Assembly (NCBI RefSeq): GCF_042675705.1
Contig: NZ_JBHTJJ010000001.1
From: Ruegeria arenilitoris
GTDB lineage: Bacteria; Pseudomonadota; Alphaproteobacteria; Rhodobacterales; Rhodobacteraceae
Direction: 5' to 3' (one strand)
DNA: 64,000 bases
The notes beneath the pieces were generated by a model. That model ran no database searches, had not been told where the DNA came from, and was given only the letters and a program-made list of their open reading frames with translations. Within the stretch, counting starts at the first letter, position 1, and the number at the start of each line of letters is the position of its first letter. Positions 43,070 through 52,096 of this stretch are shown here, one piece after another. A program made the translations under genes and the position numbers.

Positions 43070-43167
43070 GGCAGCCTCCAAAAACCGCCCCCCAAATTCA
43101 TTGGATGACGGTAGAAAGAGAATGCGTCAAAACCGTGGCAAAAATCCACAAAACTCCTGCAAATGGT

Positions 43168-44046
43168 CTAATTTGCGCCCTGTTTGGTTAAGACTAGCGT
43201 CGTCCATTCACCAATCATTGACCGATCCATCGTATTGAACCCGTTTCGTGCATAAACCGATTCCACTTCGTCGGCCTGCTCGTTGAGGATTCCCGACAGG
43301 ATCGCATGTCCGCCTCCGCGCAGATTCTGCGCGATCTCCGGGGCAAGGGCCACCAACGGGCCCTTCAGAATGTTGGCGAAAATCAGATCGTAAGGCGCCA
43401 CCGCCTGGAGGTCGGGATGGTCAAATCCGGCAGCCTCGACACAACGGACGGCCCCGGCCATGCCGTTGGCCTTCAGGTTGGCCTCGGCTACGTCGACGGC
43501 GACCTGATCAATGTCGCTGGCCAGGATGTCACCTTCCCAGACCCGCGCCGCCGCCATCGCCAACACCGCCGTACCGCAGCCGATATCGGCGACCTTGTCG
43601 GCCTCGAACCCAGTCTCAATCAGCTTGTCCAGCGCCCGCAGACATCCCAGCGTCGTTCCGTGGTGCCCGGTACCGAAGGCCATCGCCGCCTCAATCAGCA
43701 GCGGGATGCGTCCCTCGGGCAGCTTGTCGGCGTCATGGCTGCCATAGACGAAAAACCGCCCGGCTTCGACCGGGGCCAGCTCGCGCCGGACATGGGCGAC
43801 CCAGTCGGTTTCCGGCAGTTCCGACACCACGAAGGGCTTGGCCTCGAAGGCCGCCGCCAGCAGGGCCAGGGCGGCCTCGTCGGGGCTTTCGGTGAAATAG
43901 CCGCCGACCTCCCACAGGCCCGAGCCGTCCTCGACCTCGAAGACGCCCACGCCGGTGGGTTCGGGATCCAGACGCTCCATCGCTTCGCCCAGGCTTTCGG
44001 CTGCGGCTTTGCCTTTCAGGGTGGTCAGGGCGGTGAACGTGGGCAT
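43168..44046 (-). CDS. prmA: Ribosomal protein L11 methyltransferase PrmA
   Basis: SAM-dependent enzyme that trimethylates ribosomal protein L11. The 292-residue product has the SAM motif VADIGCGTAVLAMAAARVW, then ILASDIDQVAVDVAEANLKANG and the post-motif FANILKGPLVALAPEIA. MAFGTGHHGTTLGCL is also diagnostic. GGAGG is ideally placed before ATG 44046. It is 68 bases downstream of the MFS gene. Confidence 0.94.
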   Translation of the reverse strand: MPTFTALTTLKGKAAAESLGEAMERLDPEPTGVGVFEVEDGSGLWEVGGYFTESPDEAALALLAAAFEAKPFVVSELPETDWVAHVRRELAPVEAGRFFVYGSHDADKLPEGRIPLLIEAAMAFGTGHHGTTLGCLRALDKLIETGFEADKVADIGCGTAVLAMAAARVWEGDILASDIDQVAVDVAEANLKANGMAGAVRCVEAAGFDHPDLQAVAPYDLIFANILKGPLVALAPEIAQNLRGGGHAILSGILNEQADEVESVYARNGFNTMDRSMIGEWTTLVLTKQGAN

Positions 44047-44114
44047 GGGAACCTCCTGCAGAAACCGCCTTTGCGCCTAGGGCCGTCAGCCGCCGAGGTC
44101 AAGCGTCCCGGGTG

Positions 44115-45347
44115 TCATTCGGCCGGTGCGGGGGCGTATTTCGAAAAGATGGTCTCGTTCCCCGGCTCGGGGTGGCGCGGGATCAGCAGCGACAGCGCCA
44201 GAGAGATCAGCGCCATGCCCGCCGCCAGGCCGAACACCGCCCCCGGCGACACGACCCACAACAGGCCAAGCAGTGCCGGCAGGAACACCGCCGCGATGTG
44301 GTTGATGGTGAAGGCCACCGCCGCGGTGGGCGCGATGTCGGCCGGGTCGGCGATTTTCTGGAAATAGGTCTTGAGCGCCAAAGCCAGCGCGAACAGCACA
44401 TGATCGATGACATAGAGAATAGCCGCCAGCAGCACGCCCCAGCCGAACCAGTAGATGCCGCCATAGGCCGCAAACACGATGGCAAGGCCCAGATACTCGA
44501 AGATCAGCGTACGCCGCTCGCCAAACACCGCGACGGCCTTGCCCAGCAAAGGGGCGGCGGCCATGTTGATGATCAGATTGATGAGGTACAGACTGGTCAG
44601 GTGATGCACTTCGAAGCCAAAGCGTTCGACCATCATGAACCCCGCGAACACGACGAAGATCTGCCGCCGCGCGCCCGCCATGAACTGCAGCGCGTAATAC
44701 AGCCAGTAGCGCCGGCGCAGCACGATTTTCTTGGTCTGCGGTGTCGGCGCATCGAATTGTGGATAGGCGATCAGGCAGAACAGTGCGAGTACCGCTGTCA
44801 GCCCACCAGCCGCCATGAAGACCGTGTTGTAGGACAGATCGAACCGGTCCCAGGTCAGCACGATCAGCCCATAGACCACCAGCGTCGAGGCCGATCCCAT
44901 CGCCACCAGCCAGCCCAGCACCTGCGGGGCGCGGTCCTTGGGCAGCCATTGCAGCTGAAGCGACTGATTCACCGTTTCGTAGTAGTGAAACCCGATCGAG
45001 CTGAACAGGGTCACGAACAGCAGCCCGCCGAGGCTGGGAAACCATGCCGTCACTGCCGTGGCCACACCCAGCAGCACCAGCGAAATCATGGCCAGCACCT
45101 GCTCGCGCACGAAAATTGTCACCGCGATCACGCCCACGGCCAGAAAGCCCGGGATTTCGCGCACCGTGTGCAGCAGGCCGATGTCTGCCCCATCGAAATC
45201 CGCGACTTCGATCACGAAGTTGTTCAGCAGTGCGCTCCATGCATTGAAGGCGATCGGCATTGTCAGCGCCATCACGAACAGCAACGTGACGGGGCGGCGC
45301 CAGAACGGCAGGCTCTGGGCCTGGGACAGGGGCATCGGTTTCAGCAT
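44115..45347 (-). CDS. Major facilitator superfamily transporter
   Basis: A 410-residue polytopic membrane protein with about twelve predicted helices in two halves, separated by a cytoplasmic loop near residues 190-215 (PQFDAPTPQTKKIVLRRRYW). It looks like an MFS permease. There is no signature that fixes a substrate; the relaxed central motifs and the ARRQIFVVFAGFMMVERFGF segment suggest an uncharacterised subgroup. It lies between priA and prmA on the same strand with gaps of 77 and 68 bases. Confidence 0.82.
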   Translation of the reverse strand: MLKPMPLSQAQSLPFWRRPVTLLFVMALTMPIAFNAWSALLNNFVIEVADFDGADIGLLHTVREIPGFLAVGVIAVTIFVREQVLAMISLVLLGVATAVTAWFPSLGGLLFVTLFSSIGFHYYETVNQSLQLQWLPKDRAPQVLGWLVAMGSASTLVVYGLIVLTWDRFDLSYNTVFMAAGGLTAVLALFCLIAYPQFDAPTPQTKKIVLRRRYWLYYALQFMAGARRQIFVVFAGFMMVERFGFEVHHLTSLYLINLIINMAAAPLLGKAVAVFGERRTLIFEYLGLAIVFAAYGGIYWFGWGVLLAAILYVIDHVLFALALALKTYFQKIADPADIAPTAAVAFTINHIAAVFLPALLGLLWVVSPGAVFGLAAGMALISLALSLLIPRHPEPGNETIFSKYAPAPAE

Positions 45348-45424
45348 GAGAGTTCTCTACGCCCAATCCGCCCGGCTGGCGAGAGGAAATCCCCCGTGCA
45401 CATCGGGTCTGCGCTGATGCAGGG

Positions 45425-47620
45425 TCAGTAGAAACTCTGCGGGTCAATATCGACGGTCAGGCGGATGTCACCCTTCAGGCGCAGCGGTGCGATCCAGCGG
45501 GCGATGGCGTCCTGGATCGGCGCCCCCTTGGGCGCCTTGACCAGCAGCCGCACCCGGTGCCGCCCGCGGATACGGGCAATCGGCGCCGGGGCCGGTCCAA
45601 AGACCTGTGCCCCGATCTGCCGCAGCGGCGCGTCGTTGCGCGCCAGTACGTTGCCGATGTCAAAGACGGGCCCGACCTCGGGGCCGGACAGCACGATCCC
45701 CGCCATCCGGCCATAGGGCGGCACCCCGGCCGCCTGCCGCCCGGCGGCCTCGGCCCGCCAGAACCCTTCCTCGTCCCCCGACAGGATCGCGCGGATCACC
45801 GGGTGTTCGGGCTGAAAGGTCTGCAGCAGCGCCGCCCCCGGCTTGTCGGCCCTCCCGGCCCGGCCCGCCACCTGCCGCATCAGTTGAAAGGTCCGCTCGG
45901 CCGCGCGCAGGTCGGACCCGTGCAGGCCCAGATCCGAGTCGATCACCCCGACCAGCGTCAGGTTCGGGAAATTGTGCCCCTTGGCCACCAGTTGTGTGCC
46001 GATGACGATATCGGCGTCCCCCTCGGCGATCTCTTCGATCTTGGCCTTCAGCGCCCGGGCCGAGCCGAACAGGTCGGAACTGAGCATGGCGATGCGGGCG
46101 TCGGGAAAGGTCGCCTCGGCCTCTTCGGCCAGACGTTCGATGCCGGGGCCGACCGGAGCCAGCTTGCCCTCGACCCCGCAGGCGGGGCAGGCCTCGGGCA
46201 TGGGCTTGGTCTCGCCGCACTGGTGGCACATCAGACGTTTGAGGAACCGGTGTTCGACCATGCGTGCATCGCAGTGGTCGCAGGCGATCTGTTCGCCGCA
46301 GGCCCGGCACAGCGTCACCGGCGCATATCCCCGGCGGTTTATGAACAGCAGCGACTGTTCGCCCTTATCGATGCGCGCCTGCACCGCCTGGCGCAGGCTT
46401 GGGGAAATCCAGGTGCCCGGCTGCATCTTCTCGGCGCGCATGTCGATGGTATTCATGTCCGGCAGCACCGCCGCCCCAAAGCGCGAGGTCAGGTCCAGCC
46501 GGTCGTACTTGCCGGCTTCGGCATTGGCCCAGCTTTCCAGCGACGGCGTGGCACTTGCCAAGATCACGCGCGACCCGCAGATCGCCGCCCGCAGCACCGC
46601 CATGTCGCGCGCATTGTAATGCACGCCGTCTTCCTGCTTGTACGAGGTGTCGTGTTCCTCATCCACTACGATCAGGCCCAGATCGCGGAACGGAAGGAAC
46701 AACGCCGACCGCGCGCCCACCACCATCTGCGCATCGCCCTGCCCGACCATGCGCCAGACACGGCGGCGTTCAGTCATCGTGGCACCGGAATGCCATTCGG
46801 CCGGGCGCGCGCCGAACCGCTCCTCGACCCGTGTCAGAAACTCGGCAGTCAGGGCAATCTCGGGCAGCAGCACCAACGCCTGCCGGCCCATGCGCAGCGC
46901 TTCGGCCACGGCTTCAAGGTAAACCTCGGTCTTGCCCGACCCGGTCACGCCCTTCAGCAGCGTTGTGCCATAGGTTCCGCTGCGCAGTGCGGCCCGCAAC
47001 GTGTCGGCGGCAGCGGTCTGATCCGGGGTCAGCGCCTTGCCGGGCCGGTCCGGGTCCAGCGTCGGATAGGGCAGGTCGCGGGGGCTGTCCTCCTCACGCA
47101 CGGCGCCCTGCTTGACCAGACCTTTGACGACCGACGAGGTGACCCCGGCCATCTCGGCCAGTTCTTTCAGGGTAAAGGCCAGCCCGCCATAGTCACGCAG
47201 CACCTCCAGCACTCGGGCCCGGGCATCGGTCATGCGGTCAGGCGTGCCGCTGCCCAGCCGATAGATCTTGCGCATCGACAGCGGGTCGCCCAGCCCGGGC
47301 GCGCGGGTGGCCAGCCGCAGCATGGCCGGCATCGGCGTCAGCGTGTAGTCGGCCGCGCGCTGCAGGAACAGGCGCATCTCTTCGCGCATGGGCGCCACGT
47401 CCAGCACCCGGATGACCGAGCGGATCTTGCTGCGGTCGAAATCGCCGCGCCCCGCGCCCCAAACCACGCCCAGAACCTTGCGCGGGCCCAGCGGCACCTC
47501 GACGAAGGCCCCCAGGAAACACCCCCCCTCGGGCGCCTTGTAATCCAACGTCCGGTCCAGCGGCTGGGTCGTTAGAACCGCCACCAGCTCACCTTGGTCG
47601 AAATGCACCGGGTCGCTCAA
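45425..47620 (-). CDS. priA: Primosomal replication helicase PriA
   Basis: 3'-5' helicase that restarts stalled replication forks. The 731-residue product has Walker A GVTGSGKTEVYLE, the DEEH box VDEEHDTSYKQEDG, ASATPSLESW, and the eight-cysteine zinc region (CRACGEQIACDHCD, CHQCGETKPMPEACPACG). GTQLVAKGHNFPNLTLVGVIDSDLGL and QVAGRAGR complete the helicase core. The apparent start is TTG at 47620 with AAAGG upstream; no better ATG is near. It is divergent from fsa, with a 91-base gap. Confidence 0.97.
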   Translation of the reverse strand: MSDPVHFDQGELVAVLTTQPLDRTLDYKAPEGGCFLGAFVEVPLGPRKVLGVVWGAGRGDFDRSKIRSVIRVLDVAPMREEMRLFLQRAADYTLTPMPAMLRLATRAPGLGDPLSMRKIYRLGSGTPDRMTDARARVLEVLRDYGGLAFTLKELAEMAGVTSSVVKGLVKQGAVREEDSPRDLPYPTLDPDRPGKALTPDQTAAADTLRAALRSGTYGTTLLKGVTGSGKTEVYLEAVAEALRMGRQALVLLPEIALTAEFLTRVEERFGARPAEWHSGATMTERRRVWRMVGQGDAQMVVGARSALFLPFRDLGLIVVDEEHDTSYKQEDGVHYNARDMAVLRAAICGSRVILASATPSLESWANAEAGKYDRLDLTSRFGAAVLPDMNTIDMRAEKMQPGTWISPSLRQAVQARIDKGEQSLLFINRRGYAPVTLCRACGEQIACDHCDARMVEHRFLKRLMCHQCGETKPMPEACPACGVEGKLAPVGPGIERLAEEAEATFPDARIAMLSSDLFGSARALKAKIEEIAEGDADIVIGTQLVAKGHNFPNLTLVGVIDSDLGLHGSDLRAAERTFQLMRQVAGRAGRADKPGAALLQTFQPEHPVIRAILSGDEEGFWRAEAAGRQAAGVPPYGRMAGIVLSGPEVGPVFDIGNVLARNDAPLRQIGAQVFGPAPAPIARIRGRHRVRLLVKAPKGAPIQDAIARWIAPLRLKGDIRLTVDIDPQSFY

Positions 47621-47711
47621 TGCGCGCCTTTCTTCAGCAGGGGTTTCAGCACGGGTCTCTTTGAGGTAAAGGCATCCGCGAGCAAGGCCAACCCATCAAA
47701 GGACTGCCCCG

Positions 47712-48365
47712 ATGAAATTCTTCGTAGACACAGCCGAAATCGACGCCATCACCGAATTGAACGACCTGGGCATGGTGGACGGTGTCACCACCAACCCCTC
47801 GCTGATCCTGAAATCGGGTCGCGACATTCTGGAAGTGACCAAGGAAATCTGCGACCTGGTCGATGGCCCGGTTTCCGCCGAAGTCGTCGCCACCGAAGCC
47901 GAGGACATGATCGCCGAAGGCCGCAAGCTGGCGCAGATCGCACCGAACATCGCCGTCAAGGTGCCGCTGACCTGGGCCGGTCTGAAAACCTGCAAGACGC
48001 TCAGCGACGAAGGCCAGATGGTCAACGTCACCCTGTGCTTCTCGGTCAATCAGGCACTTCTGGCAGCCAAGGCCGGCGCGACCTTCATTTCGCCCTTCAT
48101 CGGACGGCTGGACGACATCAACCTCGACGGTATGGACCTGATCGCCGACATCCGTCAGGTCTATGACAACTACGGGTTCGAAACCGAAATCCTCGCCGCC
48201 TCGATCCGCAGCGTGAACCATGTGGCCGACAGCGCCCGCATCGGCGCCGACGTGATCACCGCCCCGCCCGCTGTGATCAAGAAGCTGGCTGATCACCCGC
48301 TGACCGACAAGGGGCTCGAGGCTTTCCTGTCGGATTGGGCCAAGACCGGTCAGAAGATTCTGTGA
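47712..48365 (+). CDS. fsa: Fructose-6-phosphate aldolase / short transaldolase
   Basis: Class I aldolase of the short transaldolase family. The 217-residue product begins MKFFVDTAEIDAITELNDLGMVDGVTTNPSLI and has the Schiff-base lysine in IAVKVPLTWAGLKTC, with FSVNQALLAAKAGATFISPFIGRLDD. AAAGGACT precedes the ATG. Members of this family act as transaldolase or as fructose-6-phosphate aldolase; sequence alone does not separate them. A perfect hairpin follows the stop. Confidence 0.93.
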   Translation: MKFFVDTAEIDAITELNDLGMVDGVTTNPSLILKSGRDILEVTKEICDLVDGPVSAEVVATEAEDMIAEGRKLAQIAPNIAVKVPLTWAGLKTCKTLSDEGQMVNVTLCFSVNQALLAAKAGATFISPFIGRLDDINLDGMDLIADIRQVYDNYGFETEILAASIRSVNHVADSARIGADVITAPPAVIKKLADHPLTDKGLEAFLSDWAKTGQKIL

Positions 48366-48387
48366 TCCATTGATCCCAAGTACAACC

Positions 48388-48411
48388 GCGCGGCCCCGTC
48401 CGGGGCCGCGC
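48388..48411 (+). terminator. Hairpin after fsa, probable terminator
   Basis: A perfect 10-bp GC stem, GCGCGGCCCC (48388-48397) and GGGGCCGCGC (48402-48411), has loop GTCC and lies 22 bases after the fsa stop. It has no U tract, so termination may be weak. Confidence 0.5.
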
Positions 48412-48569
48412 CTGGCCCAACTGCACGGGCCTGATCTCTGATCAGATGCCTGCAGGCGGGAGCCACGCCCCCACACACGGCGCCTAATCCACCTAAACGT
48501 GCATTTTTCCCAAGGTATTTCCGGGCACCCGTGCTATAACGCCCCCAACAAAAAAAGACCGGACAGGAT

Positions 48570-49277
48570 ATGAGCAGCAATCCCAAACTCGAGGACAACC
48601 TCCGCGCCGCGATTCTGGCCGAGCCGGACGCCGTACTGGACGACAAGGATCTGATGCAGGCGCTGGTCGCCGCGAACGAACGCGCCCGCGGAGACAACAT
48701 AATCGACCTGCGCGGAATCGCCATGCAACGGCTTGAGGCACGGCTGGACCGGCTGGAGGACACTCACCGCTCGGTCATCGCCGCCGCCTACGAGAACCTC
48801 GCCGGAACCAACCAGGTTCACCGAGCCATCCTGCGCCTTCTTGAGCCGACGGAATTCGAGGATTTCCTGCGCGTGCTGGGTACGGAAGTTGCCGAAATCC
48901 TCCGCGTCGACCGCATCACGCTGGTCCTGGAAACAACGTTGGTCCAACAGGACCCAAGCATCGACCGGCTGGACGGTGTTTTGGCCGTGGCGGAACCGGG
49001 TTTCGTACAATCCTACATGGACAACGCTCCGAAGCACCCCGCGCGCGAGGTTGTCCTGCGCGAAATTCGCCAACCCAACCGCAGAGTGCACGGGGATCAG
49101 CTGGACCAGCTGCAATCTGAGGCATGTATGCAGCTGGATCTCGGCAAAGGGCGTCTGCCGGGCATGATTGTCATGGGCGCGCGCGACCCAAGGCACTTCT
49201 CGCCTCAATTGGGCACTGATCTGCTGGCCTTTTTTGCAGGCGTATTCGAACGGTCGATGCGCCACTGGCTGTCGTGA
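48570..49277 (+). CDS. DUF484 family protein
   Basis: A 235-residue cytosolic protein with an N-terminal helical segment (coiled coil about 45-75; LRGIAMQRLEARLDRLEDTHRSVI) and a GAF-like DUF484 domain in the C-terminal two thirds (LLEPTEFEDFLRVLGTEVAEILRVDRITLVLE, GARDPRHFSPQLGTDLLAFFAGVFERSMRHWL). Function is not established. Its stop overlaps the xerC start (GTGA); the DUF484-xerC pairing is widespread in proteobacteria and hints at a role near chromosome dimer resolution. Confidence 0.9.
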   Translation: MSSNPKLEDNLRAAILAEPDAVLDDKDLMQALVAANERARGDNIIDLRGIAMQRLEARLDRLEDTHRSVIAAAYENLAGTNQVHRAILRLLEPTEFEDFLRVLGTEVAEILRVDRITLVLETTLVQQDPSIDRLDGVLAVAEPGFVQSYMDNAPKHPAREVVLREIRQPNRRVHGDQLDQLQSEACMQLDLGKGRLPGMIVMGARDPRHFSPQLGTDLLAFFAGVFERSMRHWLS

Positions 49278-50194
49278 GCCTGATCTCTCCAGCCTGCCGC
49301 GATGCGTTGCAGTTGTGGCTGGAGGGATTGACCGCTTTGGCGGGCCGCTCGGAAAACACCATCAATGCCTATCGCGGGGATGTCTCGGATTTCCTGTCTT
49401 TCATGACTTTGCATCACAGCGAACGGCAGGGGCTGGCGGCGCTCGAGCGCATCACCGTTTCGGACATGCGGGCCTGGATGGCACATCAACGCGAATCCGG
49501 TGTCGGGGCGCGGTCACTGGCGCGAAAACTGTCCGCCGTCAAAAGCTTCTATCGCTGGCTGGCTGAACGCGAGGGGTTCGAGCCCACCGCCGTCCTGTCC
49601 ACCCGCGCCCCGAAATACACCAAGAAACTGCCGCGCCCTCTGGCCGAAGACGCCGCCCGAGCCATGATCGAGACGGTCGAGCTGCAGTCCGGGTCAGATT
49701 GGGTTGCCGCCCGCGACGTTGCCGTCGTGACCCTGCTGTATGGCTGCGGCCTTCGCATTTCCGAAGCCCTGTCCCTGACCGGAGCGGACGCGCCCCTGCC
49801 CAACACGCTGAGAATTGTCGGCAAGGGTAACAAGGAAAGGATCGTTCCGGTCATACCCGCTGCGCGTCAGGCAGTCGACCGATACATGGAATTGTGCCCA
49901 CATCCCCAAAGCCCAACCGCCCCATTGTTCCGCGGCGTACGGGGCAAGGCCCTGAGTCCAAGGGCAATTCAGGGCGTCATGGCCAAAGCGCGCATGCAGC
50001 TGGGTCTTCCGGCAACAGCCACTCCACACGCGATGCGGCACAGCTTTGCCACCCATCTTCTGTCGGCCGGCGGAGACCTCCGGGCCATTCAGGAACTGCT
50101 GGGTCACGCGTCCCTTTCGACCACCCAAGCCTATACAGCGGTCGACACCGCGCGCCTTATGGAGGTGTACAACCGCGCGCACCCCAAAGCCTGA
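49274..50194 (+). CDS. xerC: Tyrosine recombinase XerC
   Basis: Site-specific recombinase that resolves chromosome dimers at dif with XerD. The 306-residue product starts at GTG overlapping the DUF484 stop. Residues 1-100 form the SAM-like N-terminal domain. The catalytic domain has Arg in YGCGLRISEALSL, HAMRHSFATHLL, LGHASLSTTQAYTAVD with the nucleophilic tyrosine. Context and length favour XerC over XerD. Confidence 0.94.
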   Translation: MSLISPACRDALQLWLEGLTALAGRSENTINAYRGDVSDFLSFMTLHHSERQGLAALERITVSDMRAWMAHQRESGVGARSLARKLSAVKSFYRWLAEREGFEPTAVLSTRAPKYTKKLPRPLAEDAARAMIETVELQSGSDWVAARDVAVVTLLYGCGLRISEALSLTGADAPLPNTLRIVGKGNKERIVPVIPAARQAVDRYMELCPHPQSPTAPLFRGVRGKALSPRAIQGVMAKARMQLGLPATATPHAMRHSFATHLLSAGGDLRAIQELLGHASLSTTQAYTAVDTARLMEVYNRAHPKA

Positions 50195-50274
50195 GACGCA
50201 GCGGAATTGCAGCAATCAAATTTCGGTGCTGATACCGCTGGCTTTTTGCTTTGCATCTCGGGCGCGCATCGTAC

Positions 50275-50982
50275 ATGACACGGGTCATGACACTCAGATT
50301 CAAAGCCTTAGCCGTTCACCTGTTTACCGCGACCGGAGCCGTATTTGCGATGCTGGCCATGCTGGCCGCGGTCGAGGAAAAGTGGAGCCTGATGTTTCTG
50401 TGGCTGGTCGTTTCGTTCATCGTCGACGGAATCGACGGCCCTTTGGCGCGGCACTATCACGTCAAAAAGAACGCGCCCGAGTTCGACGGTGTCCTGCTGG
50501 ACCTGATCATCGACTATCTGACCTACGTCTTCATTCCGGCCTACGCGCTGTTCAAATCCGGCTTGATGGACGGCTGGACCGGTTGGTTCGCGATCATCGT
50601 CATCACCTTCGCCAGCGCGATGTATTTTGCCGACACGCGTATGAAAACAAAGGACAATTCCTTTTCCGGTTTTCCCGGTTGCTGGAACATGGTCGTGGTG
50701 GTGATCTTTGCGCTAAAGCCCGACTTCTGGTTCAGCCTCGTTCTTGTGGCGCTGCTGGCCGTTGCAATGTTTCTGCCCCTGAAATTCATTCACCCCGTAC
50801 GCACCGAACGCTGGCGCAACCTGTCCCTGCCCATGGCCTTCGCCTGGACATTTTTCGCCGGATGGGCCGCTTGGGTGGATTTTCACCCGCAAAGCTGGGC
50901 GCATTGGGGTCTGGTGGTGACCAGCCTGTACCTGGTCTCGGCAGGGATCGCCCAGCAAATCATGCCGCCGAGCCGCGACTGA
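50275..50982 (+). CDS. pcs: Phosphatidylcholine synthase
   Basis: Integral membrane CDP-alcohol phosphatidyltransferase that makes phosphatidylcholine directly from choline and CDP-diacylglycerol. The 235-residue product has the motif DGIDGPLARHYHVKKNAPEFDG followed by LLDLIIDYLTYVFIPAYAL, characteristic of Pcs rather than other CDP-alcohol enzymes, and SGFPGCWNMVVVVIF and FIHPVR as in Sinorhizobium Pcs. About eight helices are expected. The start is either ATG 50275 or ATG 50287; neither has a strong ribosome site. Confidence 0.93.
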   Translation: MTRVMTLRFKALAVHLFTATGAVFAMLAMLAAVEEKWSLMFLWLVVSFIVDGIDGPLARHYHVKKNAPEFDGVLLDLIIDYLTYVFIPAYALFKSGLMDGWTGWFAIIVITFASAMYFADTRMKTKDNSFSGFPGCWNMVVVVIFALKPDFWFSLVLVALLAVAMFLPLKFIHPVRTERWRNLSLPMAFAWTFFAGWAAWVDFHPQSWAHWGLVVTSLYLVSAGIAQQIMPPSRD

Positions 50983-51012
50983 GACGCGGCCCGAACGGGC
51001 GCAAATCACAGG

Positions 51013-51480
51013 TCAGAGAATTTCCCGGATCTCGAACTCGGTGCCATTGTGGGTGAAGACGTCCCCCTTGCGCATTCCGGCCATGGCCAGATAGATCGGG
51101 CTTTGGGTTGAAATCCCCATATATGTTTCACCATCCACGTCGAACTTGGTGGTCGACACGCAGACGACGAAATGCCGATCCCCCAGCCAGACTACGGCGC
51201 CCGGCTGCACGGTATCCGTCAGGCTGAAATCGGTGTTTTCGATCACGTCAATCTTGGCATGGTGCGCATGCACCGGCCCGTCAAACGCTGCGGCCAGATC
51301 TGCGCTTTCGCGCGATGCCGCGATATCATCCTTGTCGTGGCCTTCCCGGTCATCCAATTTGGACTCTTTCTGAAAGGCATCGTGGTGCGCCTGCGCCGTC
51401 GCCAACTCCTGTGCCTCCAACGCCATCAATTGGTCAATGATGGCCTTCTTCCGGGCGGCGGGGTCAATTTTCGCAGTCAT
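51013..51480 (-). CDS. GreA/GreB-like transcription factor
   Basis: A 155-residue protein with an N-terminal helical region (about 5-65; ARKKAIIDQLMALEAQELATAQAHHDAFQKESKLDDREGHDKDDIAASRESADL) carrying several Asp residues at its tip, and a C-terminal FKBP-like Gre domain (VQPGAVVWLGDRHFVVCVSTTKFDVDGETYMGISTQSPIYLAMAGMRKGDVF). It is likely to insert into the RNA polymerase secondary channel. It is not the canonical GreA, being divergent in the coiled coil. AAGGACT precedes the ATG. Confidence 0.8.
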   Translation of the reverse strand: MTAKIDPAARKKAIIDQLMALEAQELATAQAHHDAFQKESKLDDREGHDKDDIAASRESADLAAAFDGPVHAHHAKIDVIENTDFSLTDTVQPGAVVWLGDRHFVVCVSTTKFDVDGETYMGISTQSPIYLAMAGMRKGDVFTHNGTEFEIREIL

Positions 51481-51556
51481 GAATTGCAGTCCTTCGGGTT
51501 CGAAAACTGTCTCAGGTTGGGACGCTTTGCAAAAGATTGCAACCGGATTCCGGTGG

Positions 51557-52012
51557 TCAGATCAGCAGACTGGCAGCGCCCTCGTGACGCAACAGGGCAA
51601 CCTTACCCTCAACCCCGCCCTGCCCCGAGAACCCGCCAAGCCCGCTTGCCGCCAGAACGCGGTGACATGGAATGATCACCGGGATCGGGTTGGCACCACA
51701 GGCCTGCCCGACAGCTTGCGCCGGACACCCAAGATCCTGCGCGATATCACCGTAGGTCCGTGTGTCACCGAAAGGAATCGCGGACATCAAGTCGCAGACC
51801 TGCTTCTGGAACTCGGACCCAACGACACGCAGCGGCAAGTCGAACTTTTGCAACCGGCCCTCGGCATAGGCCCTGATTTGTAACCCCGCTTCGATCAGCA
51901 GCGGGGTCTTCTCACCCGTTGTGTGACCGTCCCACACCAGACTGGTGATGGCACCGTCCTCTTCTTCTATCCCAAGGCATCCGAACTGGGTTTCCACTGC
52001 AATCATCGGCAT
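51557..52012 (-). CDS. ogt: Methylated-DNA-protein cysteine methyltransferase
   Basis: Suicide repair protein that removes O6-alkyl groups from guanine. The 151-residue product has the acceptor-cysteine motif IPCHRVLAASG, the Arg finger region GDTRTYGDIA and NPIPVI. It lacks the Ada N-terminal domain, so it is an Ogt/MGMT-type protein. ATG 52012 or ATG 52006 may be the start. It lies after the ileS terminator. Confidence 0.93.
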   Translation of the reverse strand: MPMIAVETQFGCLGIEEEDGAITSLVWDGHTTGEKTPLLIEAGLQIRAYAEGRLQKFDLPLRVVGSEFQKQVCDLMSAIPFGDTRTYGDIAQDLGCPAQAVGQACGANPIPVIIPCHRVLAASGLGGFSGQGGVEGKVALLRHEGAASLLI

Positions 52013-52057
52013 GGGCGCAGAGTTTCAGATCGGCGGGTGCGTCGCAAGCCGCAAGAA

Positions 52058-52083
52058 AAACCCCCGCGCGATGGCGGGGGTTT
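52058..52083 (-). terminator. Rho-independent terminator after ileS
   Basis: A 10-bp stem (AAACCCCCGC at 52058-52067, GCGGGGGTTT at 52074-52083) lies 14 bases after the ileS stop. On the minus strand it continues as TTTTTCTTG, a proper U tract. Confidence 0.8.
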
Positions 52084-52096
52084 CAGGGATCATTTT